A stretch of DNA of 64,000 nt from Aricia agestis (taxonomy: Eukaryota; Arthropoda; Insecta; Lepidoptera; Lycaenidae), in assembly GCF_905147365.1 (NCBI RefSeq), contig NC_056428.1, positions 25,078,001 through 25,142,000 of the forward strand, read 5' to 3'. A program made the translations under genes and the position numbers. Positions 26,101 through 37,500 of the stretch are shown here, in pieces (the stretch's first letter is position 1; each line of letters starts with the position of its first letter). The notes under the pieces were generated by a model. That model saw only the letters and a program-made list of their open reading frames with translations. It made no database searches and had not been told where the DNA came from.

Positions 26101-27269
26101 AGGTGCATTGGGGTAACTTCGGAAGAAAAAAAAAATGGGGATATTCCGAAAATGGCAAATAATTACCAAACAGAAAGTAATTTTGAGCTCTGGCTACATT
26201 AACCGAGACGCCAATTTAATCACCTCCCCCACTTCCTTTCCCTCGAGCCGTCAGCCGGCAGTGTATGTGCGCTAAGTTCATTTTTTCGCGCCAAGTGCAA
26301 TTTTATGATTTTTTTGGGATTATCGAAATTACCCCGTATTGTTTTACACAGAAATTAGGTAAGTTACGTAATATTTTGTTTGTTTTAAAGAAGCTTTGAC
26401 GTTTTTTGCTTTCCTAAGAATAGGTTATGTTGCTCTAGCTATGATTTTTAATAAACATTCGAAATAACCCCAGTGGGGTAAATTTGTTAACGAAATTTCC
26501 CCAAAAAATTTTTCATAGTCTTTTGCAGGGGTGCGCAACATAATATAATATTCCGATTTGATGGTCCTAAAATATGGATTGTTCTATTTGTAGGACAAGG
26601 TTACTCTTGAATTATATAACTATAATAACCTAATATTATACAAAAAAACAGCTTATTAGGGTACCGTTTTAGTCGTTTTAGTTCACTAATCAACAAAACT
26701 TAGTTGACTACGGAACCCTAAAACGCACCCCTAACCAGCTGATTTTCTGTATATTGATAGGTTAATAGTTCTATCTCTGTTAGCTACCACTTTCGTTGGC
26801 TTTTTTATTGTTCTTATTCTATTTATTTCTTTGCTCCAAATGTTGAGGACATCTGCATCCCCGATGGGGTAATTTCGAAAATTTTTCGGTACAAAACTTA
26901 GTTTGGTGTCTTCTATGGCTTGTATGCACAATGTTTTTGTATGGGGTAAAATAGAATAAAAATAAATATGTGCCTTAAATGTATTATTACATTAGGTCGT
27001 GTTTCGGCTGATATTCGAAATTACCCCTTGAGTATTCGAAATTACCCATGAAAAGTAGAAATAGGGTTATATTTTAAAGGGGTAGTTATATCAGAATCCG
27101 TAAATACTTTTGAACTAAAAAATATTCAATTCACATGGAAATATGTTTATTATAACTAAAATGTTACAGTTATAGGTAACAATATATACAAATTCGTCTT
27201 CTAAACTTGAAACAATGACACAATATACTCACTCTTCCAAAAACTTTACGAGATTGCCCCAATGCACCC
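26101..27269. mobile_element. 1.17-kb TIR element, AGGTGCATTGGGG ends, copy 1
   Basis: TA-flanked. Ends AGGTGCATTGGGG and CCCCAATGCACC. About 97% like 32203-33365. The motif TTCGAAATTACCCC recurs several times in both orientations (about 26323, 26459, 26866, 27014, 27035). A 66-codon minus-strand frame (26731-26931) is kept in both copies but resembles no transposase I know. Non-autonomous Tc1/mariner-like by TSD only. Confidence 0.85.
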
Positions 27270-27657
27270 TACTAATAAATATACAATTAAATATAACTAC
27301 ATACTTACATTGAATGTATATTGATGATGATGATGATGATGCATTAATATTATAAAATCCGGAGAGGCGATACGAATAAAAAACATAGCCCACAGAGTGT
27401 TACCATCTGTCCTATACTATACCGGATTACTATGGCAGGTGCGCGCAGAAAGCCACCTGTCACGTTTTTTGTTTATCAAAACCCGAACGGAGATATATCT
27501 TGCCGGAAGTTACAGCCTATAGATTGCAAACATTTTGAGAAATCTAATTTATTTGGTTAATAGAGCGTTGCTAGTGCTACTCGCTATCAATGAATCGAGG
27601 CTTGGTAGGCTGTCACCGAGCTTGTATCATACTCTGGAGTCTGCGGGGCTATTATTT

Positions 27658-28041
27658 TTAACAAAAAATTAAAACCGACTTCCAAGGTAAAAACAATAAT
27701 AATATGAACTAAAAGGTATTAAATAACTCTTACTCTATAATAGTGCCTTTTTCAGAATTCGTCTAAATCTCAACTATTTCTGTACATTTTACAGTCTTCA
27801 TTATTTGAAGTCGGTACCAGCTAATTTTATCGTGAGTTCAGTCAATGTCAGAATATCTGAAGCTTTTGGGACTGGTACCGACTTCAAAGTAATGAAGACT
27901 GTAGTATGTACAGAAATAGTTGAGATTTAGACGAATTCTGAAAAAGGCACTATTATAGAGTAAGAGACAAGAGTTATTTAATACCTTTTAGTTCATATTA
28001 TTATTGTTTTTACCTTGGAAGTCGGTTTTAATTTTTTGTCA
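27658..28041. repeat. Foldback of the AACCGACTTCCAAGG family
   Basis: Arms of about 165 bp: AAAACCGACTTCCAAGGTAA at the left and TTACCTTGGAAGTCGGTTTT at the right, with CTATAATAGTGCCTTTTTCA mirrored inside. The centre is the GAAGTCGGTACCAG segment. Confidence 0.88.
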
Positions 28042-28479
28042 AAAATAATAATTTCACTCTTTTTAGTTATCTACAAGATAAGGCTTTATGCGTAAATAAT
28101 CAATACGAATGTTAACTATTCACATTATGTTACTGTAAGCGAAATTGTGGTAAATGCTTGCAGTTACCTAAACGATGCTGCAACGATGTTCAGGAGTTCT
28201 GTTCAGTGCCTTTGGACGAAGAGACACCTTCGTATGAACTTTCTCTTATTCGTAAAATATATTTAAGTTACTAGAAACAACATTTTAACCACTATGAGTC
28301 TTTTGATAAATTTCAAGGATTTCCTCGATTGCTCATGATGGGGTCATCATCACAAGAACCCTGTACAACAACACAAGAATTTTGAAAATCGGTCCACAAA
28401 CAGCGAAATAATTATCAAAAACATCTGCTTCGATGCAAAATATCACGAAAAGCATCAATAATTGGGTCATAATGTGATG
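28042..28479. other. Degraded dispersed repeat
   Basis: Non-coding. The part from about 28,290 (GGATTTCCTCGATTGCTCAT) matches 59,583-59,810, so it belongs to the same dispersed family as 28480-28915. Confidence 0.5.
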
Positions 28480-28915
28480 ACCCATGGCATAATTATGATT
28501 TTGATGATGATGATCAAATAAATTGATGTGTTGGCTTATGCTTTCAGTTGTTTAAACAACGCTGAAATCCCCGAACCTGTATCTATAAGGATTCAAAAGT
28601 TCTGTTGGGTACCTTCGGATCCAGGGTATAACCTGGTGCGAAATCTTACTTTTGGTAGCATTTACCTCGAATACTTCAGAAAAAATTAAAATCACTATAT
28701 GTTTCCATACAAATTTCAAGGAGTCCCCTCGATTCCTCCAGGATTCCATCATCAGATCACCACTTTTGTGAACATGGTACTAAATTCGAGTTAAACCCTA
28801 TACAATCCAAAAAGAATTTTGTAAATCGGATCACAAACGGCTGAGTTATCGTTGAACATACAAAAAAAAAAGGTACATACAGCCGAACGTATAACCTCCT
28901 CCTTTTTGGAAGTCG
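28480..28915. repeat. Dispersed repeat (CCCGAACCTGTATCTATAAGG family)
   Basis: Starts with a GATGATGATG tract and ends TTTTTGGAAGTCGGT. Similar to 59,817-60,160 and, more distantly and shared with the 5,000-5,400 repeat in reverse, to 57,130-57,430. It carries frames on the minus strand without recognisable domains. Confidence 0.65.
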
Positions 28916-28918
28916 GTA

Positions 28919-29116
28919 AAAATGGTCGCTTTGAAGAATCATGCTATGAATCATAATATGATTCATTTTTCTAAAATAGCAAAATGCAACTCTGCTTGCA
29001 ATTCATTTCTGTATTTTTGTACTGATTTGACATTTGTCAGTTTGACAGTTTTGACAATTCATTTGTTGAATTGATTGAGAGGAATTGCTAAATGTGTCCA
29101 TTTTAGCCCCGCTGGA
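28919..29116 (-). mobile_element. MITE with GGGCTAAAATGGTC termini, copy 2
   Basis: Inverted relative of 799-1005. Ends read AAAATGGTCGCTTTG and GTCCATTTTAGCCCC. Confidence 0.75.
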
Positions 29117-29139
29117 CTATGCTATGGACTACTCTGGAG

Positions 29140-29472
29140 TTTTTTTTAAATGAAATAAGGGGGCAAACGAGCAAACGGGTCACCTGATGGAAAGCAACTT
29201 CCGTCGCCCATGGACACTCGCAGCATCAGAAGAGTTGCAAGTGCGTTGCCGGCCTTTTAAGAGGCAATAGGGTAGGGGTCAGGGGAGGGTAGGGAAGGGA
29301 AGGGAATAGGGGAGGGTAGGGAAGGGAATGGGTTAGGGGATTGGGCCTCCGGTAAACTCACTCACTCGGCGAAACACAGCGCAAGCGCTGTTTCACGCCG
29401 GTTTTCTGTGAGAACGTGGTATTTCTCCGGTCGAGCCGGCCCATTTGTGCCGAAGCATGGCTCTCCCACGTA
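29140..29472 (+). repeat. SINE-like dispersed repeat, copy 2
   Basis: Second copy of the 21136-21431 repeat, same strand, with an expanded internal GGGAAGGGAATAGGG tract. Confidence 0.75.
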
Positions 29473-29749
29473 TAAAAAGATGACCTGTCCATTTAACGTA
29501 TTTTTAATGCTGTATTGCATGATGCAATATTATGTTAAAAAGTTCATCATCACCAAAGTTAAAGCCAAAACCTGTCAACCTTGTAATTCGTTTTACATTA
29601 ACATTACGAGCGGAACGGGTTCCGTTCATGTTCCGTTCACATCTGTAGTATTTTGATCTGTTTAGACTAGTGCTATCAGCAAGGTGCTAGGTGAAGTAGG
29701 TCACGGCCTAACCTACAGAGCTTTGACAAATCTAGAATGTTCCATTTTT

Positions 29750-31090
29750 TAGGGTGCCGTACCCAAAGGGTAAAAACGGGACTCTATTACTAAGACTTCA
29801 TTGTCTGTCCGTCTGTCCATTTATACATCTGTCTGTCTCCAGGCTGTATCTCAAGAACCGCTAAGTATAGCTAGACTTCTGAAATTTTCATAGATTGTAC
29901 ATAATATCTGTTGCCGCTATAACAACAATTAATACCAAAAACAAAATAAAATTATCCTATTAGCCTATGTCTGTGCGTCTTCCTGACCGTCTGTCTGTCC
30001 GTCTGTCTGTCCTTCTGTATGTCCGTCTGTCTGTCTCCAGGCTGTAACTCAAGAACGATAATAGCTAGATAGTTGAAATTTTCAGAGATTATGTATTTCT
30101 GTTGCCGCTATAATAATAAATACTAAAAACAAAATAAATTAAATATTGTAGGGGGGCTCTCATACAACAAACTTGATTTTTCTCGTACAAAAAACAATAA
30201 AATGTTGAATATCGAACCTTTGCCTGATTTTTTCGTTTAACATCACTTTGGAGAAATTGTTTATAATTAGCAAAACTAGCGTATGGTGCAATAATAAAGG
30301 GTGTTTTTTTTTCATTTCTAAGAAAAAATAAAACACCCTGTATTTTTGCACCATTTGCTAGTATTGCTTATTATAAACAAATTTTCCAAGGTAACGATGT
30401 ACGGTTATATCCAGGAAAGGTTAGATTTTTAAGGTTTTATTGTTTTTCCATACATTTCTTAAAAATATGAAACAATATACTAAAATACAACACTTTCCTC
30501 AAATTTTCCATATACGATTACTATCCAGAAGTTATTCCTTACCAGCAACACTCTAAATTGATGCAATGATATACGGTGTTTTTATGTGATTTTTTTTACC
30601 TTCTACCCTCATTAACTTTTTTCTCTCATGGTTTAATACAGATTTTTCGTCACACAATAAAATGTTTAACTTTTCAAGCCCTTTCATTTGGCGTATGTCT
30701 CAAAGTGCTACATTAGTTAAGACGATATGCCCCTCCATCTTTAAAAAATAATTATTAATTATTTATTTTATTTAAATTTTATTTTTAATTATTAAAGTAT
30801 AAATATAACTAAGTATTTTGTGAACATTTCAGCCTACCTTATGCCATGAACATGATAGATAACGAGCAAAAAATTGCAAAAAAAAAAACAAGTTTCTGTA
30901 TGAGAGCCCCCTTAAAATACTTAATTTCTTTTGTTTTTCGTATTTATTGTTATAGCGGCAATAGAAATACATAATCTCTGAAAATTTCAACTCTCTAGCT
31001 ATTATCGTTCTTGAGTTATAGCCGGAGACAGACAGACGGACAGACAGAAGGACAGACAGACGGACAGACAGATGGACAGACAGACGGTCA
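29750..31090. repeat. Inverted pair of GGTTCCGTAC repeats around a hairpin
   Basis: A plus-strand copy (29750-30190, with an expanded GTCTGTCTGTCC tract) and a minus-strand partial copy (30880-31090, GACAGACAGACGG tract) bracket AT-rich DNA. Between them is a hairpin (30248-30395) pairing TTTATAATTAGCAAAACTAG with CTAGTATTGCTTATTATAAA and GGGTGTTTT with AAAACACCC. Confidence 0.7.
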
Positions 31091-31129
31091 TCTCTTTCAA
31101 ATCAATCTAAGGGGGATATTAGATTATCA

Positions 31130-31590
31130 TAATTATATATCATAATATATAATATATTGGATCCGAGATCATTGAGTCAGTTATATTGGATAATGTAATA
31201 TAGACATAATTATGATTCATTTCTTCCTTGATCATAGATTTTTGACATTTGCTGAGAGATTGGATCCAATACGGTCATAGAAATAGGTGTTGCCACTTAT
31301 TTAATATAAAAAGAGTTTTTAATTTCTTGTTCGTTAATATGTTTCAAATAATGTAATGTAATTATTTTTCTAATTATATACTTGGATAATCTTGCCGAAA
31401 TAACAAAAAACAAGCCATATTAAAAATGACGATGTGACTTTTGACAAATCGAATTCTCTGAGATCTAGTAACCCTGACGTCAATACCTGTCAGCGTTAGC
31501 GCTCTCCATTGGCTATTGAAACCACATATTATGACGTAAAATAGGATCAATGAAATATGATAATGTAATATGCAGAAATGATCTGAGTTT
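31130..31590 (+). repeat. Dispersed repeat, GGATCC..GATCATTGAGTC family
   Basis: Shares long blocks with pico intron 4 (37235-37735, reverse orientation): ATTGGATCC, ATCATTGAGTCA, TTTTAATTTC, CCTGACGTCAATACCTGTCA, AAAATAGGATCAATGAAATA. About 450 bp, no coding content. Confidence 0.75.
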
Positions 31591-32200
31591 ATAAGGCTTT
31601 AAAAACGGTAAAATACGGAATCTCTCCCTACGGATAATCCGTAATTTACCGTATTTAGAGCCTTATAAACTCATAATTTGAAAGCTACAGAGTTACTTAT
31701 AACAAAAATACAGCAATAATCTTCAGTATCTTAACATTCCTTTCCTCATTTTAAATTTTCTTTTTTCGTTTAATATAGGTACTCATGATAATTATAAGCT
31801 TCCAAAGTAAAGCCAATTTATTAAAATTCAAGCATACATTCAGCATCTCCTTAGTATTTACAAATTACTTTAATTTGAAACACACGCCAATAGATCGACT
31901 ATCATAAACTACATATTCCCCGTTTTAAATTTTTTTAGATCAATTTTGAAGTAAGATAAGTAAAAAAATAGGGTTTTGGTGCGATCTCGTTAACGCGGCA
32001 AATGTATGGCCAAGGTCGTTTGCTCGGGGGACGGCCTTAATGAACTTTCCAATAATATTATTATGAGTTCACTTCTTATGACAATCATAAGGTAACTTGT
32101 AAGTAATATTATAATTGGACGTTATAATATTACTTACAAGTTACCTTATAATTGTCATAAGAAGTAATATTAAATACTTAAGTAATATTATAATATTAAG
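31591..32200. repeat. Hairpins and dispersed repeat fragment
   Basis: 31,600-31,680 folds on GGTAAAATACGGAAT and ATTTACCGTATTT. 31,912-32,030 is the inverse of 8,755-8,860 (CATATTCCCCGTTT, GGTCGTTTGCTCGGG). 32,064-32,168 is a near-perfect palindrome around AATTGGACGTTATAAT. Confidence 0.65.
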
Positions 32201-32202
32201 TA

Positions 32203-33365
32203 AGGTGCATTGGGGTAACTTCGGAAGAAAAAAAAATGGGGATATTCCGAAAATGGCAAATAATTACCAAACAGAAAGTAATTTTGAGCTCTGGCTACAG
32301 TAAACGAGACGCCAATTTAATCACCTCCCCCACTTCCTTTCCCTCGAGCCGTCAGCCGGCAGTGTATGTGCGCTAAGTTCATTTTTTCGCGCCAAGTGCA
32401 ATTTTATGATTTTTTTGGGATTATCGAAATTACCCCGTATTGTTTTACACAGGAATTAGTTAAGTTACGTAATATTTTGTTTGTTTTAAAGAAGCTTTGA
32501 CGTTTTTTGCTTTTCTAAGAATAGGTTATGTTGCTCTAGCTATGATTTTTAATAAACATTCGAAATAACCCCAGTGGGGTAAATTTGTTAACGAAATTTC
32601 CCCAAAAATTTTTTCATAGTCTTTTGCAGGGATGCGCAACATAATATAATATTCCGATTTGATGGTCCTAAAATATGGATTGTTCTATTTGTAGGACAAG
32701 GTTACTCTTGAATTATATTACTATAATAACCTATCATTATACAAAAAAACAGCTTAATAGGGTACCGTTTTAGTCGTTTTAGTTCACTAATCAACAAAAC
32801 TTAGTTGACTACGGAACCCTAAAACGCACCCCTAACCAGCTGATTTTCTGTATATTGATAGGTTAATAGTTCTATCTCTGTTAGCTACCACTTTTGTTGG
32901 CTTTTTTATTGTTCTTATTCTATTTATTTCTTTGCTGCAAATGTTGAGGACATCTGCATCCCCGATGGGGTAATTTCGAAAATTTTTCGGTACAAAACTT
33001 AGTTTGGTGTCTTCTATGGCTTGTATGCACATTTTTTTTGTATGGGGTAAAATAGAATAAAAATAAATATGTGCCTTAAATGTATTTTTACATTAGGTCG
33101 TGTTTCGGCTGTTAGTCGAAATTACCCCTTGAGTATTCGAAATTACCCATGAAAAGTAGAAATAGGGTTATATTTTAAAGGGGTAGTTATATCAGAATCC
33201 GTAAATACTTTTGAACTAAATACAATTCACATGGAAATATGTTTATTATAACTAACGTGTTACAGTTATAGGTAACAATATATACAAATTCGTCTTCTAA
33301 ACTTGAAACAATGACACAATATACTCACTCTTCCAAAAACTTTACGAGATTGCCCCAATGCACCT
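32203..33365. mobile_element. 1.17-kb TIR element, AGGTGCATTGGGG ends, copy 2
   Basis: Direct-orientation copy of 26101-27269, with TA at 32201-32202 and 33366-33367 flanking perfect 13-bp ends. Only scattered substitutions and a small deletion (near 33,220) separate the two. Confidence 0.88.
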
Positions 33366-33559
33366 TAGATACATATACTTATTGTGTATTCGTAAACTTT
33401 TTTCTCTGTATGGGCTATACCATAATAAATTAATAACTGTGCATAGAAAAACTCAACAAGCTCTAATTTAATAGAATAATTAAAATAAGTATACATAATA
33501 GATAATTTAGAATCCGCCTCCCCAGTCCCCTAAATGTGAATAAGTGATAATTATTATAC

Positions 33560-34342
33560 TGGTATTCAGTGTTGGGAGCGCCAAGTGAGGAGGCAAAAGG
33601 TCTGTCTGTAGGGGGACGGCTGTCGGCTGGCACGCCAGTCGCCACACCATGCCACACGCTACCCGCCGCGCCCCAACTAAACGCAAGTCAACAAAAAACG
33701 ATGCGGACCGTGACGCACACGTGCGAACGTACGGCGAAACGCGCCCGCTCCTCAGTCCTCGCCCGCGCCACCCGCTAGCGCCACTCGCCAGCGACTCGCT
33801 TCATTGCAGCACGCAGACACACGCAGAGTTGCCGCACTACTTCCACCTCCCCTCCTCTTCGCTTCAATCCGGCCGCGGCTGGCGCTACGCTCGTCGCTCG
33901 TTTTGAAATGCAACTTTTCTGTAGTTGTGTCCGAGACCGCGTCCGTTGCATGCGTTTCGTGATCGCTCAGTAATTCTCTTTGTGTTATACATCCAGTTCA
34001 ATGTGAAAACAAACACTTTATAATTTTTTTTTATCTGGGAGGTGAAAGGGCGAGGTCGACGATTTGTGTTTATACAATAATCGAGCGTTTTGCGCAGACT
34101 CCGATGTAAACGAGGCGCTATAATCAAAAATTTGCAGATTACCTACTTAGTACTTACTTCAGTCAACGTTGCTTTATTTCGGAACGGTGTGTTTATTGAG
34201 TTTGTAATAGTAAGAAGTAGAATACCAGTGATCGTATTATAATAAATACTGCAAATAGACGTCCTCTTACTGCATAGCGCCGACTCGTGAGTCGTGAGTG
34301 GTGGATGGTGAGTCACTGCGGAGCGATGTAAGTTAGTGAGAA
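33560..34342 (+). promoter_or_regulatory. pico: Probable internal pico promoter and 5' UTR
   Basis: 33,600-33,960 is a CpG-rich block inside AT-rich DNA. It has no convincing coding potential. An arthropod initiator-like TCAGT occurs at 33967-33971, with AGTTC (DPE-like, one base earlier than canonical spacing) at 33995-33999. No TATA box is evident. The block lies directly upstream of the ATG at 34343, so it is the natural promoter for the exon-1 isoform. Transcript data are needed to fix the start site. Confidence 0.5.
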
Positions 34343-34501
34343 ATGATGGATGTGCTAAACGAACCGAGTAAGTGGCATCGTGGAGGATTCCTCTCGTCTC
34401 TGAACAGGAGTTTTCGTCTATCGGGAAGATCGAAGAACACGAACAATTGTCATATTTTACAACCGAAGCAAACAGACAAAACTTCGGAAATGACTTCATC
34501 G
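34343..34501 (+). CDS. pico: pico alternative first coding exon
   Basis: ATG-ATG start, 53 codons rich in Ser, Arg and Asn (FLSSLNRSFRLSGRSKN), then a donor TCG|GTATGT in phase 0. No talin-binding helix is encoded here. The exon follows a CpG-rich block with initiator-like sequence, which suggests its own promoter. No upstream acceptor is needed. An alternative is that it is an internal exon of the long form. Inclusion together with the 4201 exon would also keep frame. Confidence 0.75.
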
Positions 34502-37500
34502 GTATGTAACTCGTTCTCCTGTCGATCTCCTACTGTATACTAATAAATTTAAGATAACTTAGTGTAAATGGGTCAATTCGTCGCCTGCGGTAGGAAGATA
34601 AATTTTTATAAGTAATAAAAATAAATAAGTTACACCAACAGTGTTACAAAATATACCGCGACACGATAAGCATTGTTTGTTAATACTTAAAGCAATATTA
34701 ATCAATACTTAATAATATTTCTCATGTATAATTAAATAGGTACATGAATCACGATGCTACTAGGTTCATTGTTCTGAGTACAATACCCGCCTGGCCAAAC
34801 AGGCCAATGTTTTGGGACGTCAGCTTTTACGAGTCTAATTAATTAAGTAATCATTAACATCCATATGTAAGCTACATGTTAAATTTTAATGTAAGTAGGT
34901 ACGAAATGATACATACTCAAACGGGCATACTTGATGAGCTGAATGTACAAGAAACTAGAACATGTACCCACATTCCTGTATGTAACATATTTTCTTAACT
35001 TCAATAAATAAAGAAATAATATTTACCTTAACTATTTTCTTTTAATTTCTTTATAATTTCTGAAAATATCCATCTGAAAATATTAGTAGATCCAATTGTT
35101 ATCATCATTATTTTATTCCTTGTTCACTTTTTGTTGTTTATCTATTCACTGGCAAAAAAGTAACCCCATAGAGGAAAATAAAGTAACCCATAAATGCTAA
35201 TAAAAAGATAAACTCCTGTCAAAAATATTATCTACAAAAACCATTACTTATTAAGAATTTATTAATTCTTGTGTATTTTTTGTATACTTACAGTATTTAT
35301 TATACACAAGTGCAACATAAGAATGAAACATAATCAAAGAATTGACAACTCCATCGTGGGTATTGTAGGCACAATAGATTTTCAATTGTTATGCGGCAGC
35401 GGGCTGCCGCTTGGTGATTAATGGGTTAATATTTTAAAAGTTAATATATTTCGCCTCTTACTTTACTACATGTCAAACAAGAGAAACTAAATAAAAACAA
35501 TAAGTGATTTGAAGATAATGTGGAAATATGTCAAAGGCCAACAACACTACCGTAAACAAATTTAAATATTAAGTTTATATAAACAGTTGATTATTTCATT
35601 ATCATTAACCAATAGATATCATGTCTTCCATAAGACAAATGCTACATTTTTAATCTTCTTTACAGGGTCTCAACTCTTCAAATGAAGCATCAACTGCGCT
35701 CAGGCCACTGGAAATAGTCGCACCTAGAATAGACACCTACCGATTTTCAATGGCCAACCTGGAAGAAACACAAGATGCGGACCTGGATGCAATTCTAGGA
35801 GAGCTCTGTGCTCTCGATTCAGAATATGATGAGGAAATATCAAGGGTTTCAGCTGGTATGTTATTTTTAGTGGTCACTCAACTTTGTCATGAAAACTATA
35901 GTTACGATAATATTATTGTATCTAAGCATATTTTTATTAACACTTAACTGTGAAGTCCTAATATTTGGAGCAAACTTAATTTATAAACTGTTATGATTAC
36001 ATTTCTGTTAGGTTGTTGTTATAATTAATATTATATTTTATTAGAATATGGTACTGTTTCTAAAGAAAGAGAAGGAGAAAGGTCACAAAGAACAGATAAC
36101 AAGGAATGCAGCGATGGCTCCTCAAGTATTGCACGAACTGACTCTCCGGATAATGATTCCGCATTCAGTGACACTGTAAGTTTTTTTTGTTTTTGTTTGC
36201 GTATCTATTTCTGTAGGAAACGCCTGTCAGATTGTCTAGCTAATTTCGTTCCCGTCTTTATAAATAGTGACTTCTAGACTCTAGTACTTATGTTTCTTAT
36301 ATTTAAAATTAGTGTACAATAAAATTTATTGTTCATAAATCTGCTCTTGTGTTCTACTTATAATTAATAATAATACCTAGGCCTGGTGCTGTTAACAACA
36401 AAAGAAAGTTGCTTGACAAGCAGAGCGTAAAATGAGATTGAAAGACTTTTTGTTGCCTATTTCTATATTAAAAAAAATATTTATATAGCTCAGTTATTTT
36501 ATAAGACGGTAGATTTAAAAGTTGTTTGTGTTTTCAGGTGTCTATGCTTTCAAGCGAGTCGTCGGCGTCGAGTAGTGCCAGCTCGAAATGTAAAACACTA
36601 AAACTAAATCTACAACCGAATCAGAAGGTATTAAATGTATGAATCATTTTCAATCCATCAACATTATTATTATTTGCGCTTTTGGTTTCCACCACAGCAA
36701 GGGGCATATTTGATTATCATTTATATTCATAAAGTTAATATACCTAGCGGATTAGAGCAACAATCTCGAGCTGTCAAATGAAACCAAAATTAGTTTTCAT
36801 CTGTGTTAAAAATACACTTACAAAAGCATGATTAAACATGAATTCTATAACATTAAATTGTCAACGTGCAGCACGCGTGCCATCTGGACGTCAAAAAAAG
36901 AGTGCTGCTTGTCATGTATCACACGTCTCTTTACCATGCAGAGTTACTGATAGTGACATCTCTCTTGCTCAGGCCTTTGTTTCTCTATTCCGCTAGGTAT
37001 ATTAACTTGTGTTTATATTGGATCATTTACAGTCTGTCAAGAAAGTGAAGAAATTAAAAAGTAGCAACCGCAACCTGTCAGCGTTAGCATTCTCCAATGG
37101 CCATTGCAACCACAAAAGACGTAAAATAGGATCAATGAAATATGATAATGTATTGTGTAATACACAGATATGATCAAATGATTGCCACTTTTTAATTTCT
37201 TCACTTTCTTGACGGACTATATATGATCATACTATGTATGATCCAATATATATGATCATTTGATCATATCTGTGTATTACACAATACATTATCATATTTC
37301 ATTGATCCTATTTTACGTCTTTTGTGGTTGCAATGGCCATTGGAGAACGCTAACGCTGACAGGTATTGACGTCAGGGTTACTAGATCTCAGAGAATTCAA
37401 TTTGTCAAAAGACATTGTCATTTTTAATATGACTTGTTTTTTATTATTTCAGCAAGATGATGCAAGTATATAATTAGAAAAAGAATTACATTATATTATT

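Noticed and set aside
26731..26931. 66-codon minus-strand frame as a host gene
   Set aside because: It occurs in both copies of the 1.17-kb TIR element, so it is element sequence rather than a host exon.
29990..31090. Regularly spaced GTCTGTC / GACAGAC tracts that might suggest a repeat array of CRISPR type
   Set aside because: They are simple-sequence expansions inside eukaryotic dispersed repeats, without unique spacers.
33569..33906. Frames in the CpG-rich block before pico exon 1
   Set aside because: Overlapping frames of biased composition, better explained as promoter/5' UTR.
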